Shown here: positions 15,417-24,567 of the stretch, in pieces | Layout: each line of letters starts with the position of its first letter | Position numbering within the stretch: the stretch's first letter is position 1 | From: Nitrospirota bacterium | Lineage (GTDB): Bacteria; Nitrospirota; Thermodesulfovibrionia; Thermodesulfovibrionales; UBA1546 | Direction: 5' to 3' | Assembly (NCBI GenBank): GCA_009773185.1 | Contig: WPIF01000021.1 | Coordinates: 1-49,630, forward strand | Length of the DNA stretch: 49,630 bases | The notes under the pieces: generated by a model | Databases searched by the model: none | Seen by the model: only the letters and a program-made list of their open reading frames with translations | What the model was told of the DNA's origin: nothing | Position numbers and translations under genes: made by a program

Positions 15417-16151
15417 ATGAAAAATAAGACAAAAAAGGTTGCATTAGTAATCGGGGGGAGCCGTGGGATAGGACGCGCAATAGCCTTGCGCCTTGCCCGT
15501 TCCGGCTTTGATATATGGTTAACTTATAAAAGCAATCACGAGGCTGCCCGGAATGTAAAAGCAGAAATAGAAAAATCAGGAAGCGCCTGTGAGCTGATCG
15601 CCTTCGATGTTTCCAGCCATGAAGAGACAGAAGCTGCATTAGGAAAAAGGGTAGAGGACTTCTCACCTGATGTCATGGTCTACAATTCAGGCATTTCCAG
15701 GGATAATCTCCTTATGTGGATGACAAAAAACGAATGGGACACTGTGCTTTCTACAAACCTTGGCGGATTCTTCAATGTGACCCGCACAATATTATTCTCC
15801 ATGTTAAAGGCAAAAAAAGGGCGCATCGTTGTCATCTCTTCTGCGTCAGGCCAGATAGGGCAGGCAGGCCAGGTCAACTACTCTGCTTCCAAGGCAGGCT
15901 TGATCGGCGCTGCCAGGGCCTTGGCCCGTGAAGTCGGCAAGAAAAACATACTGGTAAATGTGGTTGCTCCAGGGTTTATCGAAACAGACATGACAGAAGG
16001 GCTCCGCAAGGAGCAGGTCTTGAACCTGATACCCCTTAACCGGGTAGGAAAGCCTGAAGACGTAGCATCGGTTGTTGATTTTTTATGTACTGAAGAAGAC
16101 ATGTATATACATGGACAGGTTATCGGTATTAATGGGGGACTGGCAATTTAG
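15417..16151 (+). CDS. 3-oxoacyl-ACP reductase (FabG/ApeQ-like)
   Basis: An NADPH-dependent SDR that reduces 3-oxoacyl-ACP to 3-hydroxyacyl-ACP during chain extension. The 244 residues match FabG length. Visible are the Rossmann motif GGSRGIGRAIA, a VYNSGIS segment in place of the usual NNAG, Asn114, Ser141/Ser142, and the catalytic pair Tyr155 and Lys159 (YSASKAG). The C-terminus EDMYIHGQVIGINGG is also FabG-like. It is the first gene of the cluster and fills the ketoreductase role of ApeQ in aryl-polyene systems. A housekeeping FabG role is unlikely because no other fab genes of the normal set (fabD, fabH, acc) are here. Confidence 0.9.
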   Translation: MKNKTKKVALVIGGSRGIGRAIALRLARSGFDIWLTYKSNHEAARNVKAEIEKSGSACELIAFDVSSHEETEAALGKRVEDFSPDVMVYNSGISRDNLLMWMTKNEWDTVLSTNLGGFFNVTRTILFSMLKAKKGRIVVISSASGQIGQAGQVNYSASKAGLIGAARALAREVGKKNILVNVVAPGFIETDMTEGLRKEQVLNLIPLNRVGKPEDVASVVDFLCTEEDMYIHGQVIGINGGLAI

Positions 16152-16192
16152 AGTTTTGGTCTCTATGGTCTTATCTCCTGAATTTAATTATT

Positions 16193-17695
16193 ATGAAAAA
16201 ATATGACGATATAGTTGTCGGAAGCGGTATCAGCGGCATGACAATGTCCCTTATCCTCGGGATGAACAGGCGCAAGGTGCTGTTGCTGGAGAAAAACCCG
16301 CATATCGGCGGGTCCATGGCCAGGTTCTATAAGGACGGCATTCCATTTGATACAGGGTTCCATTTTACCGGCGGGCTCCATAAAGGCGGGATTCTGTATA
16401 ATATGCTGTCAATCCTGGGAATCAATGACTTGGTAGAGCCGATTTTCCTGTCTGAAGACAATGCCAACGTCTTTATCTTTGAAGCGGAGAACAAACACTA
16501 TAACGTCCCTTATGGGATAACAAAGATAAAAGAAAGACTTAAAGGCTATTTTCCTGAAGAATCAGCTGCCATAGACAGTTATTTTGATAAGGTCAAATAT
16601 GTCTGCGAACAAACGCCTTCGATGAACCTGCACAACCTTATGTCTCTGCATAACCACATAAATGAAGACAGCGTTACTTTAGATGAGGTATTGAATGAAC
16701 TGACCCGCAACCCTGTGCTGAAGGCTTTATTGTCCTGCTTTGCCATGTGCTATGGGGTCAGGCCGGATGAGATTTCTTTTGCCAATCACAGCAGAATGTG
16801 CATCGGGCTTTACGAATCGGTTGCGCGGGTTAAGGGCGGCGGGGCGGCATTTGTGAATACCTTCAGAACGAAATTTAAAGACTATGCCGTTGAAGTCAGC
16901 AGCGGCAAATATATTGCTGAGCTGGCAGACGTTCGTGACGACAGGGTAGGCCGTTTTATATTGAATACCGGCGAAGAAGTTTCATGTGACAATTGCATAT
17001 TCACTATACATCCCAAGGAAATTTTAAAAGTATTGCCGCAAAAATATTTGAGCCGTGCCTTTATAGACAGGGTTTCATCGTTTGAGTCTTCCACGGGATT
17101 CTTTTCTGTGTTTGCAGCGCTGGAGCAGGGATATGAAGAGCCTGATTTTGATGCAAATATAGTTACCATCCTTCCGGATTATGACATAAATCAATTACTG
17201 GACCCGGCACATAAGGGGCCGTCTGCTTTAGTCCTTATCAAATCCATTGAACATGCAGGGGGCAAAACTTACAAGGTAATAAGTACCTTTGAACCTTCTT
17301 ATTTAGAAGATGTTGAGGCCTGGAAGAATACAAAGACAGGCAGCAGGCCCAAGGAATATCAGGATTATAAAAACAGGAAGGTTGAAATTACCACGGAGCG
17401 GATATTTAAGGCCTTCCCTCAATACAGAGGCCGCCTTAAGATTATTGATTCAGCGTCTGTACTTACATTCAGGGACTATCTGAATAACCATGACGGCTCA
17501 GCCTATGGAATAAAACAGAAGATAGGCCAGTATAATCTCGTGGGAAAGCTGCCGTTGCGTAACCTGTATGCTGCCGGCCAGAGTTCTCTTCTGCCCGGAA
17601 TAATAGGCGCCATGATGTCATCATTTATTGTCGGACGCTCTATCATTAAAGAGGAGCAGTATAATAAATTCCTGAGTCAAAACCTATGCAATTAA
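16193..17695 (+). CDS. CrtI/retinol saturase-like FAD-dependent oxidoreductase
   Basis: A 500-residue flavoprotein of the phytoene desaturase/carotene isomerase superfamily. It has an N-terminal dinucleotide-binding motif VVGSGISGM, then LLLEKNPHIGGSMARF and DTGFHFTGG, and the C-terminal FAD-binding segment NLYAAGQSSLLPGIIGAMMSS. No carotenoid synthesis genes (crtB, crtE) are present, so a polyene or acyl substrate is more likely than phytoene. Homologues of this type accompany ketosynthases and radical-SAM genes in the ladderane-type clusters proposed for anammox bacteria. Its likely reaction is desaturation, saturation or isomerisation of conjugated double bonds. The end overlaps the next ketosynthase gene by 10 bases. 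Confidence 0.85.
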   Translation: MKKYDDIVVGSGISGMTMSLILGMNRRKVLLLEKNPHIGGSMARFYKDGIPFDTGFHFTGGLHKGGILYNMLSILGINDLVEPIFLSEDNANVFIFEAENKHYNVPYGITKIKERLKGYFPEESAAIDSYFDKVKYVCEQTPSMNLHNLMSLHNHINEDSVTLDEVLNELTRNPVLKALLSCFAMCYGVRPDEISFANHSRMCIGLYESVARVKGGGAAFVNTFRTKFKDYAVEVSSGKYIAELADVRDDRVGRFILNTGEEVSCDNCIFTIHPKEILKVLPQKYLSRAFIDRVSSFESSTGFFSVFAALEQGYEEPDFDANIVTILPDYDINQLLDPAHKGPSALVLIKSIEHAGGKTYKVISTFEPSYLEDVEAWKNTKTGSRPKEYQDYKNRKVEITTERIFKAFPQYRGRLKIIDSASVLTFRDYLNNHDGSAYGIKQKIGQYNLVGKLPLRNLYAAGQSSLLPGIIGAMMSSFIVGRSIIKEEQYNKFLSQNLCN

Positions 17696-18912
17696 ACAGG
17701 GTGGTCATAACAGGGGTGGGGGTTGTTTCCCCTTTTGGGAACGGGGTAGCCGCACTTATGGATGGAATTGAAAAAGGCCGCAGTGCAGTAAAACATATGG
17801 AGGGCTGGGACCAATATACCGGGCTGCGCAGCCATGTCGGGGCGCCGGCTGAATTAATAGATGAAAAAAAGATTCCCCGCCAGAAGAGGCGCTCCATGGG
17901 CCGCATGAGTATTTTTTCTGCCCAGGCAGCAGAAGAGGCGCTTGCTGATGCAGGCCTGGCGCTGTCTGAACTGCCACCATGGCAGACAGGCTGTATTATA
18001 GGTTCAACGATGGGAAGTGCCAAAAGCATTAATGATGCCTTTGAAATAATGCTGCCTGAAAAAGATATCAGCCGGCTTAATTCAGCGATGTTTTTTCAGT
18101 GCATGTCGCACACTGCAGCGGCAAATGTAGCCCAGTACCTTGGATTAAACGGATACATAATGGCCACTGCTGCTGCCTGCGCCTCTTCTCTTCAGGCAAT
18201 CGGCACCGGCTATGACCTTATCAGGCTGGGCAGGCAGGATATATTATTATGCGGAGGAGCAGAGGAACTGCATCCGACAGTCACGGGATCTTTTGACGTG
18301 CTTTTTGCGACTTCAACCGGATATAATCATTCTCCTGAAAAAACACCGAGGCCCTTTGATAAGGACAGGGACGGATTGGTATGCGGAGAAGGAAGCGGTA
18401 TCCTGGTCCTTGAAGAATATAAACGGGCAGTCAGCAGAAAAGCCAGGATTTATGCTGAGATTACGGGCTACAGCACCAGCGGAAACGGTTCCCATGTCAG
18501 CCAGTCAAACAAGGAATCAATGCTCTATTGCATGAAAAAGGCCCTTAGTGAGGCAAATGCAGCGCCGGAAGATATAAGTTATATAAATGCTCATGCTACG
18601 GCAACGCGGCAGGGAGATCAGGAAGAAGCAGAGGCAATCAGGGAACTATTTGGAGATTCTGTCCCTGTCAGCAGCCTTAAGGGATATATTGGCCATACAC
18701 TGGGCGCTTCAGGAGCGACTGAATTGATAGCTTCACTTTTGATGATGGAAAGAGGGGTCATCTACCCGACCCTGAACCTGGACACTGTAAGCCCTGAATG
18801 CGAGGGCATTGGCCATGTTACAAGACAGACAAAAAAAGAGATAAGTTTTATTTTAAAAAACTGTTTTGCCTTTGGCGGTGTTAACGCTGCACTGGCCTGC
18901 AAAAAAATATAA
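17686..18912 (+). CDS. beta-ketoacyl-ACP synthase (FabF/ApeO-like), intact active site
   Basis: Elongates acyl chains by decarboxylative Claisen condensation. The 408 residues cover both thiolase-fold halves. The catalytic triad is complete: Cys165 (TAAACASSLQ), His303 (NAHATATRQGD) and His337 (KGYIGHTLGASG), and the C-terminal gate CFAFGGVNAAL is present. In APE clusters an ApeO-like KS performs the main elongation with a chain-length factor. It overlaps the preceding flavoprotein by 10 bases and is followed 12 bases later by an ACP. Confidence 0.93.
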   Translation: MQLNRVVITGVGVVSPFGNGVAALMDGIEKGRSAVKHMEGWDQYTGLRSHVGAPAELIDEKKIPRQKRRSMGRMSIFSAQAAEEALADAGLALSELPPWQTGCIIGSTMGSAKSINDAFEIMLPEKDISRLNSAMFFQCMSHTAAANVAQYLGLNGYIMATAAACASSLQAIGTGYDLIRLGRQDILLCGGAEELHPTVTGSFDVLFATSTGYNHSPEKTPRPFDKDRDGLVCGEGSGILVLEEYKRAVSRKARIYAEITGYSTSGNGSHVSQSNKESMLYCMKKALSEANAAPEDISYINAHATATRQGDQEEAEAIRELFGDSVPVSSLKGYIGHTLGASGATELIASLLMMERGVIYPTLNLDTVSPECEGIGHVTRQTKKEISFILKNCFAFGGVNAALACKKI

Positions 18913-18924
18913 TTGGAGGCATGA

Positions 18925-19188
18925 ATGACTGAGCAGGAAATTATTGATACCATAAACAGGGTATTTGAAGAGTCTTTTGAAATAGAAAAAGAAAAATTGC
19001 AGCCGCAGGCCCATATCTTTACCGACCTCGGGCTGGACAGCCTGGATATTGTTGACCTGATAGTCGCGCTCCAGAAAAGTTTCGGGGTCAATATCCGGAA
19101 TGAGGAAAGCGTCAGAAACATAAGGACCCTGGGGGATGTTTATCAGTTTATTTTAGATATAAAAAACAAGGAACCCAGGAAGAGCTGA
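18925..19188 (+). CDS. acyl carrier protein 1
   Basis: An 87-residue ACP with the phosphopantetheine attachment Ser39 in DLGLDSLDIVDLI. The recognition helix is acidic, while the C-terminal tail is basic (KNKEPRKS). It carries the growing chain for the adjacent ketosynthase and is followed 9 bases later by a PlsC-like acyltransferase, suggesting direct transfer of the finished chain. It is one of three divergent ACPs in the cluster. The ribosome-binding site TTGGAGG precedes its ATG. Confidence 0.95.
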   Translation: MTEQEIIDTINRVFEESFEIEKEKLQPQAHIFTDLGLDSLDIVDLIVALQKSFGVNIRNEESVRNIRTLGDVYQFILDIKNKEPRKS

Positions 19189-19197
19189 TGACCGGGA

Positions 19198-19947
19198 ATG
19201 AAAAGGGTTAAATTATATTTTATGAATTTATATTTTTATAGTTTTTTTATACTGTTTTCCATGATGGTTATCCCTGCCTTAACGCTTTTTGTTGCCTTTT
19301 TGGCAATATTTATACCGCACCGCTATGCCATGAAACGCTTCCGGCGCGCCATAAGCTGGTACGGAAGGGTTATGACACTTATCCCTTTCCCGTTAATCAA
19401 AATCCATTATGAGGACCATTCAAAAAATAACTCCCCTGAACCTTATATATTTGTTTCCAACCACAGGTCATCATCAGACCCTTTTTTGATGTGTGTGCTT
19501 CCTCATGAGGCTATCCAGATTGTGAATGTATGGCCCTTCAATATCCCTGTCCTGGGCATCTATGCCAGGCTTGCAGGCTATCTGAACATCAACAGGATGC
19601 CTTCAGGCTTATTTTTTGACAGGGCCTTAACATTACTGAAAGAGAAGGTCTCTATCATATTTTTCCCTGAAGGAACACGTTCAGGAGGCAAAGAGATTGG
19701 CAATTTCCACGGGTCTGCTTTCAGGCTTGCATTGCAGGCACAGGCGCCGATAGTCCCCATTTGCATATCAGGGAATGAAAACATCCCTCCGAAGGGGTCC
19801 CTGCTCCTGAGGCCGGGGACCATAAGGGTCCGCAGGCTGCCGGCTATTGTCTGGGATGACTATAAAGACATGAATGTGTTTTCATTAAAGAACAGGGTGC
19901 GCGAAATTATAAACAGGGAATTATCCCTGATGGAGAACGGGATATGA
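19198..19947 (+). CDS. PlsC-like 1-acylglycerol-phosphate acyltransferase
   Basis: A 249-residue membrane acyltransferase. A hydrophobic N-terminal region (about 8-40) anchors it to the inner membrane. Motif I is NHRSSSDPF (His89, Asp94, the H-x4-D catalytic pair), motif III is FFPEGTRSGG (Glu158), and motif IV is APIVPICISG. The family transfers acyl groups from ACP or CoA to glycerol-phosphate backbones. Next to ACP1 it could put the cluster's specialised chain onto lysophosphatidate. Whether it accepts another alcohol cannot be seen. Confidence 0.88.
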   Translation: MKRVKLYFMNLYFYSFFILFSMMVIPALTLFVAFLAIFIPHRYAMKRFRRAISWYGRVMTLIPFPLIKIHYEDHSKNNSPEPYIFVSNHRSSSDPFLMCVLPHEAIQIVNVWPFNIPVLGIYARLAGYLNINRMPSGLFFDRALTLLKEKVSIIFFPEGTRSGGKEIGNFHGSAFRLALQAQAPIVPICISGNENIPPKGSLLLRPGTIRVRRLPAIVWDDYKDMNVFSLKNRVREIINRELSLMENGI

Positions 19948-19983
19948 CAGAATTTCATAGTTTAATTCTCACAAGGGAAACAA

Positions 19984-21456
19984 ATGAATAGTTGCCAGAA
20001 CCGCATTTATGGAGCGGAATTCTCCAAAGAGGAAATAGAAGAGGCCGTAAGAAACAACAGGCTTCTCTCTATGGAGATAGAATTTAACCGCAGTTGTAAT
20101 TTCCATTGTGTCTATTGTTATGCGACAAATAATTCGAAGCACGAAAATGAGCTGCGCCGTGAAGAGATCTGCGATGTCATTGTTCAGGCCAAAGAACTTG
20201 GCGCAAAGAAGATCATAATCCTGGGCGGGGAGCCCATGCTGTATTCCCCTATCATGGAGATGATACAGTTCATAAAAAAAGAGGAATTGGATATAGAACT
20301 TTTTACAAACGGCACACATATAACTCTGCCTGTTGCACAGGAACTGCTTAAATACAATGTGACAGTTGTCCTTAAGATGAATACCTTTGATGAAAAGCTC
20401 CAGGATATGCTCTCAGGCAAAAAAGGGGCTTATCAGCAGATACAGACCGCTTTCAGAAACCTGAAAGAGGCAGGCTACCCTTCCGGCTGTCCCATGGGAA
20501 TCAGCACGGTTATCTGCAGGCAGAATATAGATGAACTTGCAAAGATGTGGGAATGGCTGAGGGAGCAAAACATTAATCCCTATTTCGAGATGATAACTCC
20601 TCAGGGAAAAGCCAGGGGAAGCAATTTTTTGGATATTGAAGTCAACCGCATACAGGAGCTTTTTCACGAGATAGCAGAGCTTGACAGGGAGAAATATGGA
20701 TATCAGTGGAACCCTCAGCCGCCTTTGGTAGGCGGGGAGTGCATGAGGCACCGATTCTCCTGTGCTGTAAATTCAGAGGGGTATGTCCAGCCATGCGTTG
20801 GAGTCACAATACCGGTCGGCAATATAAGGGAAAGGAAACTGAAAGATATTATCAGAGACAGCGAGGTTATTCAGGACCTGAAAAATTATAAAGAGACTAT
20901 TAAAGGGCCCTGCGGTGAATGTGTGCAGGTGAATGACTGTTACGGCTGCCGCGGAGCTGCATACCAGATGACAGGAGATTATCTGGCTTCAGATCCCCTA
21001 TGCTGGAAGAATTCAGGCAGACAGAAAGATATTGTCCATCTGCCGGCAGATGCTGCCGGGCTTGTTCCTCACAAGCCGCCCATGCGTTTAGTCAGCAGAT
21101 TAATAGAGGTAAAGGAAAGGTCATCTGTTTCAGAAGTGGAGATCACGGAAGATACAATATTTACCGGAGAAAACGGGAAGCTCGATGATGCCTCCTACAT
21201 AGAGATTATTGCCCAGGCCATAGCAGCTCAAAATGGATTTAAAAATATGGGCAACCGGAAGTCTAAACAGGAAGGCTTTCTGATAGGCGTAAAAAATTTA
21301 GAGATAACAGGCCATGCCGGCATTGGAGACAAGCTGCGCGTGTCTGTTTATAAGGCCGCTAAATACGGCGAGTTCGGCGTCATAAAGGGAGAGGTGTTTA
21401 AAGGAAAGGAGTTAATTGCCAGAGGTGAAATAAAGGTCTGGCATAATGGGAAATGA
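19984..21456 (+). CDS. radical SAM/SPASM protein fused to an ApeP-like hotdog dehydratase
   Basis: A 490-residue two-domain fusion. Residues about 30-230 form a radical-SAM core with the CX3CX2C cluster ligands Cys38, Cys42, Cys45 and the SAM-binding GGEP (81-84). A SPASM-like auxiliary Fe-S region follows with Cys253, 260, 271, 310, 313, 319, 322 and 340. From about 345 the protein becomes a hotdog domain like the ApeP/AasP 3-hydroxyacyl-ACP dehydratases: LVPHKPPMRLVSRLIEV with the conserved His363, ending in ARGEIKVWH. One frame without interruption joins them, so the fusion is real at DNA level. It presumably couples radical modification with dehydration of an ACP-bound 3-hydroxyacyl chain; the radical step is unknown. 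A peptide-maturation role, common for SPASM proteins, is unlikely because no precursor peptide gene is seen. Confidence 0.88.
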   Translation: MNSCQNRIYGAEFSKEEIEEAVRNNRLLSMEIEFNRSCNFHCVYCYATNNSKHENELRREEICDVIVQAKELGAKKIIILGGEPMLYSPIMEMIQFIKKEELDIELFTNGTHITLPVAQELLKYNVTVVLKMNTFDEKLQDMLSGKKGAYQQIQTAFRNLKEAGYPSGCPMGISTVICRQNIDELAKMWEWLREQNINPYFEMITPQGKARGSNFLDIEVNRIQELFHEIAELDREKYGYQWNPQPPLVGGECMRHRFSCAVNSEGYVQPCVGVTIPVGNIRERKLKDIIRDSEVIQDLKNYKETIKGPCGECVQVNDCYGCRGAAYQMTGDYLASDPLCWKNSGRQKDIVHLPADAAGLVPHKPPMRLVSRLIEVKERSSVSEVEITEDTIFTGENGKLDDASYIEIIAQAIAAQNGFKNMGNRKSKQEGFLIGVKNLEITGHAGIGDKLRVSVYKAAKYGEFGVIKGEVFKGKELIARGEIKVWHNGK

Positions 21457-22187
21457 AGATAAAGGCCAAAAAAGTTACGCTGATTTTATTGCTGTTTTTT
21501 TTGTTTTTGTACCCGGGCACGCCGCTATTTCAGCCGTTACAGGGGGAAGGATTCCTGGCAAGGGCCGGGATAAAGGAAGGGATAGAGGTAAGAGGAGAGA
21601 AGAAAAGCGAGGTCTCTGACATATCAGGCCTGTTGCGCAGGCTGGGGGAAAAAATTTCCGCTTTCAAAAGCCTGAAGACAGATTTTATCCAGGAAAAAGA
21701 ATTAGCGATATTCAAAAATAAAATTATCCTGAAAGGCCGGATATATCTTCAAAAGCCTGACAGGCTTGCCTGGCATGTTGATAAGCCCGTTAAATATTCT
21801 GTGGTAATTACAGACAAGTCAATCCGCCAGTGGGATGAGGATACTAACCAGGTGCAGGAAATAGTCCTGGCTAAAAATCCCGTCCTTAAAAATATGCTGA
21901 ATCAGCTGACAGTCTGGTTCTCGGGAAATTACAGCCCGCTTCTGGAAGATAATAATGTGCAGGTATTGCAAAAGTCCCCCTTAATCATTGAGTTTACTCC
22001 CAAGGAAACGAACATTGCCAAAAAGGTTATTAAAAACATTACGATCACATTCAGGGAAGATGAAAAATACCTGAAGCAGATAAGGATTAGGGAGAACAGC
22101 ATGGACGTCACAACGATTATTTTTTTGAACACTGAATTAAACGCACCTGTTAACAGCAGCAGCTTTGAGGTAAAAGGCGGTGTTTGA
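21453..22187 (+). CDS. LolA-like outer-membrane lipoprotein carrier/lipid carrier
   Basis: A 244-residue protein with an N-terminal signal or anchor (about 8-28) and a LolA fold: LKTDFIQEKELAIFKNKI, GRIYLQKPDRLAWHVDKP, SIRQWDEDTNQ, then a C-terminal region with TIIFLNTELNAPV. LolA carries acylated proteins across the periplasm. APE-type clusters encode a dedicated homologue thought to help deliver the lipid product to the outer membrane. It overlaps the preceding gene (ATGA) and the MMPL gene by 8 bases, supporting coupled synthesis of the export set. Confidence 0.85.
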   Translation: MKIKAKKVTLILLLFFLFLYPGTPLFQPLQGEGFLARAGIKEGIEVRGEKKSEVSDISGLLRRLGEKISAFKSLKTDFIQEKELAIFKNKIILKGRIYLQKPDRLAWHVDKPVKYSVVITDKSIRQWDEDTNQVQEIVLAKNPVLKNMLNQLTVWFSGNYSPLLEDNNVQVLQKSPLIIEFTPKETNIAKKVIKNITITFREDEKYLKQIRIRENSMDVTTIIFLNTELNAPVNSSSFEVKGGV

Positions 22188-24567
22188 TAAGCGCTTTGGC
22201 CTGATTCATGACTTTCTGAGGAATAAAAAAAAGCCTGTTCTCTGGATTGTTGTGCTTTTGACCGCAGCTGCAGGCATCGGGCTTCCTTTTTATCAATTTG
22301 AAGGTAATATTGATTTAATGCTCCCGAATGACAGGGACATCCATCGCAGCATAAATTTTTTAAGGGATTCCAAACTCTCTGACAAGGTCATCATCTCGCT
22401 GGTCTTAACCTCTCCTGATAAAACCAGGAAAGACCTTTTTAATGCAGCCGACCAACTGGCAGCGTCACTTCCGCCTTCCTTGTTCAGTAAAGTTATTACA
22501 GGCATCTCTGCCCTGAATGTTATGGATGCCCTCTCTGTTATAAATTATGCGCCCCAGATGCTGGGCGAAAAAGACCTGTCCTTTATAGACAGCCGGATAA
22601 ATGCCGCAGGCATCTCTGAAAAACTGCAGGGGATTTACAGGCAATCGCTGAAACCAGAAAGCATCTTCATGACTTCCATGTCCCGCACCGACCCCCTCGG
22701 GATAAGGCTTCTTCTGCTTGATAAATTAAGGGCGCTTCCTGCCTCCATGGGTTATGACGTCAGTATAGAGGATGGACATTTTGTAAGCCGCGACGGACGC
22801 CACGCATTGCTCATAATCCAGACGCCTGTAGCAATGACGGACTCGCCCGGCTGTAAAAAAATTGTAACTGCCTTGCAGGAGCAGACAGGACGCCTGCCGG
22901 AATATATTTCTGCCGACGTCATTGGCGGCCATCTCCACACCTTCAGCAATGAAAAGGTTATTAAGCGTGATATCCTGGTGGCCTCCACACTCGTATCGGT
23001 TGCATTTCTGCTTTTATTTATTGCCGTTTTCCGTGATATGAGGGTCATACTTGTATTTATAGCTCCGCTGGCTGCAGTTATTCTGTCAATCGGGCTGTCT
23101 TACATTATCCTCGGCAAGATATCTTACCTGGTCATAGGTTTTGGAACAGCAATTGCCGGTATCTCTACTGACTATGGACTCCATGTATACATAGCGGCAA
23201 GGAAAGGCGCCGGAGCCTCGCAAAGAGTCAGCCTTGCAAAACTCTTATTTGTTGATGCAGCAACAACTATATTTGGTTTTAGCGCCCTTTATTTTTCTCA
23301 TATACAGGGGTATCATCAGCTCGCTTCTTTCTCCATATTATGCACCATCTTCTCCCTTGCCCTTGCGCTCTTTATTCTGCCTCTTTTATTATCCATAAAA
23401 AAAGACAAGGTCCTCAACCCGCCTGAGGAAAAGAAACTCGAAAGTCTTTATCTGCACAAAAGACTAATTGTCGGCAGCTGGGCCTTATTAACCCTGGCAG
23501 CCTTATTTTTTTCCTTCAATATCAAATTCGACAGTGAGGTTACCCGGCTTGACGGCAGCGAACCAGAGGTCCTCCGGGCAGAAAAAAACTTCCACGATAC
23601 ATGGGGCGGGAAGAGCAGCCAGGCAATATTTGTAGTAACTGACAAGAACCATGAAGCTGCGCTTGAGACTAATGACAGGATATTTCAGGAGGCAACACAG
23701 GCCATTGGCGCTGAAAACTTTTCGAGCATTGCGGCGTTCTGGTCTTCGGAAAAAACAAGGAAAAAAAATATAGAGAACTGGAACCGGTTCTGGAAAGGCG
23801 AAAGGGAGACAAAATTAAAGAGGCTGATAAGGGAGGAGTCCTTTAAATACCAGTTTTCGGAACAGGCATTTTCCCCTTTCTTCGATAATTTATATAATGG
23901 GACAACCGGCAATAATAACTCCGATGAGTTTTTATCGAGACTAAAAGAACGCTTTGTGCAGGAGAAACAGGATGGGTATCAGATATTATCTTTCTTCCCG
24001 GATAAAAAAGAGCATGTGGATGCCATGGCAGCGCTGAGCGCGCATTATCCCGGGACATTCCTGGTATCCGGCAAGGCCATGTCCAGGGCTATATCCGACT
24101 TTACCGCTAAAGAATTTAAATTTCTGGTGCCGGTTGCACTGGCATTCAACATTGGGATAACATTCTGGTTTTTCAAGAATCTCAAAGAGACCACAATAGC
24201 ATTGGTTCCTCTCATAACAGGCATGACATGGCTTATGGGCTTAATGTCATTGCTCAACCTTCCGCTGAATGTAGTAAGCATACTGGCAGCCATTGTCACC
24301 AGCGGGGTTATCGTGGATTACGGCATCGGCATGACCTATGAGTGCCAGTATGACCTGAAAATAGGGACTGTCATTGCAGTGTCGTTATCCGCTGTTACAA
24401 CCATTATCGGCGCAGGGGTCCTGCTTTTCGCCAAGCACCCTGCCTTATTTTCCACCGCAGCAGCAATGGTTATCTGTCTATTGGCAGGATACCTTTCTTC
24501 TATTACTGTGGTCCCTGCTCTTTGCAGTATTTTTTTAAAACCAAGGATTCAGGAGCAGGCAGCATGA
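22180..24567 (+). CDS. MMPL/RND-family exporter
   Basis: A 795-residue integral membrane protein starting at GTG. It shows the two-fold RND layout: one TM helix (about 20-40), a large periplasmic loop, five clustered TMs (about 265-410), a second lone TM near 430-450, a second loop, and five TMs at the C-terminus (about 645-785). The GTAIAGISTDYGLHVY segment and the later VTSGVIVDYGIGMTYE carry the acidic residues of the proton relay. Members such as HpnN, MmpL and the APE exporter move lipids from the inner membrane. With LolA and the following lipoprotein it forms a plausible export route for the cluster's lipid. Confidence 0.92.
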   Translation: MFDKRFGLIHDFLRNKKKPVLWIVVLLTAAAGIGLPFYQFEGNIDLMLPNDRDIHRSINFLRDSKLSDKVIISLVLTSPDKTRKDLFNAADQLAASLPPSLFSKVITGISALNVMDALSVINYAPQMLGEKDLSFIDSRINAAGISEKLQGIYRQSLKPESIFMTSMSRTDPLGIRLLLLDKLRALPASMGYDVSIEDGHFVSRDGRHALLIIQTPVAMTDSPGCKKIVTALQEQTGRLPEYISADVIGGHLHTFSNEKVIKRDILVASTLVSVAFLLLFIAVFRDMRVILVFIAPLAAVILSIGLSYIILGKISYLVIGFGTAIAGISTDYGLHVYIAARKGAGASQRVSLAKLLFVDAATTIFGFSALYFSHIQGYHQLASFSILCTIFSLALALFILPLLLSIKKDKVLNPPEEKKLESLYLHKRLIVGSWALLTLAALFFSFNIKFDSEVTRLDGSEPEVLRAEKNFHDTWGGKSSQAIFVVTDKNHEAALETNDRIFQEATQAIGAENFSSIAAFWSSEKTRKKNIENWNRFWKGERETKLKRLIREESFKYQFSEQAFSPFFDNLYNGTTGNNNSDEFLSRLKERFVQEKQDGYQILSFFPDKKEHVDAMAALSAHYPGTFLVSGKAMSRAISDFTAKEFKFLVPVALAFNIGITFWFFKNLKETTIALVPLITGMTWLMGLMSLLNLPLNVVSILAAIVTSGVIVDYGIGMTYECQYDLKIGTVIAVSLSAVTTIIGAGVLLFAKHPALFSTAAAMVICLLAGYLSSITVVPALCSIFLKPRIQEQAA

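Noticed and set aside
16193-17695. Carotenoid pathway phytoene desaturase
   Set aside because: No phytoene synthase or prenyl synthase gene in the window; the neighbours are all acyl-ACP enzymes.
19984-21000. RiPP maturase reading of the radical SAM/SPASM protein
   Set aside because: No short precursor peptide gene lies nearby, and the C-terminal hotdog domain points to acyl chemistry.
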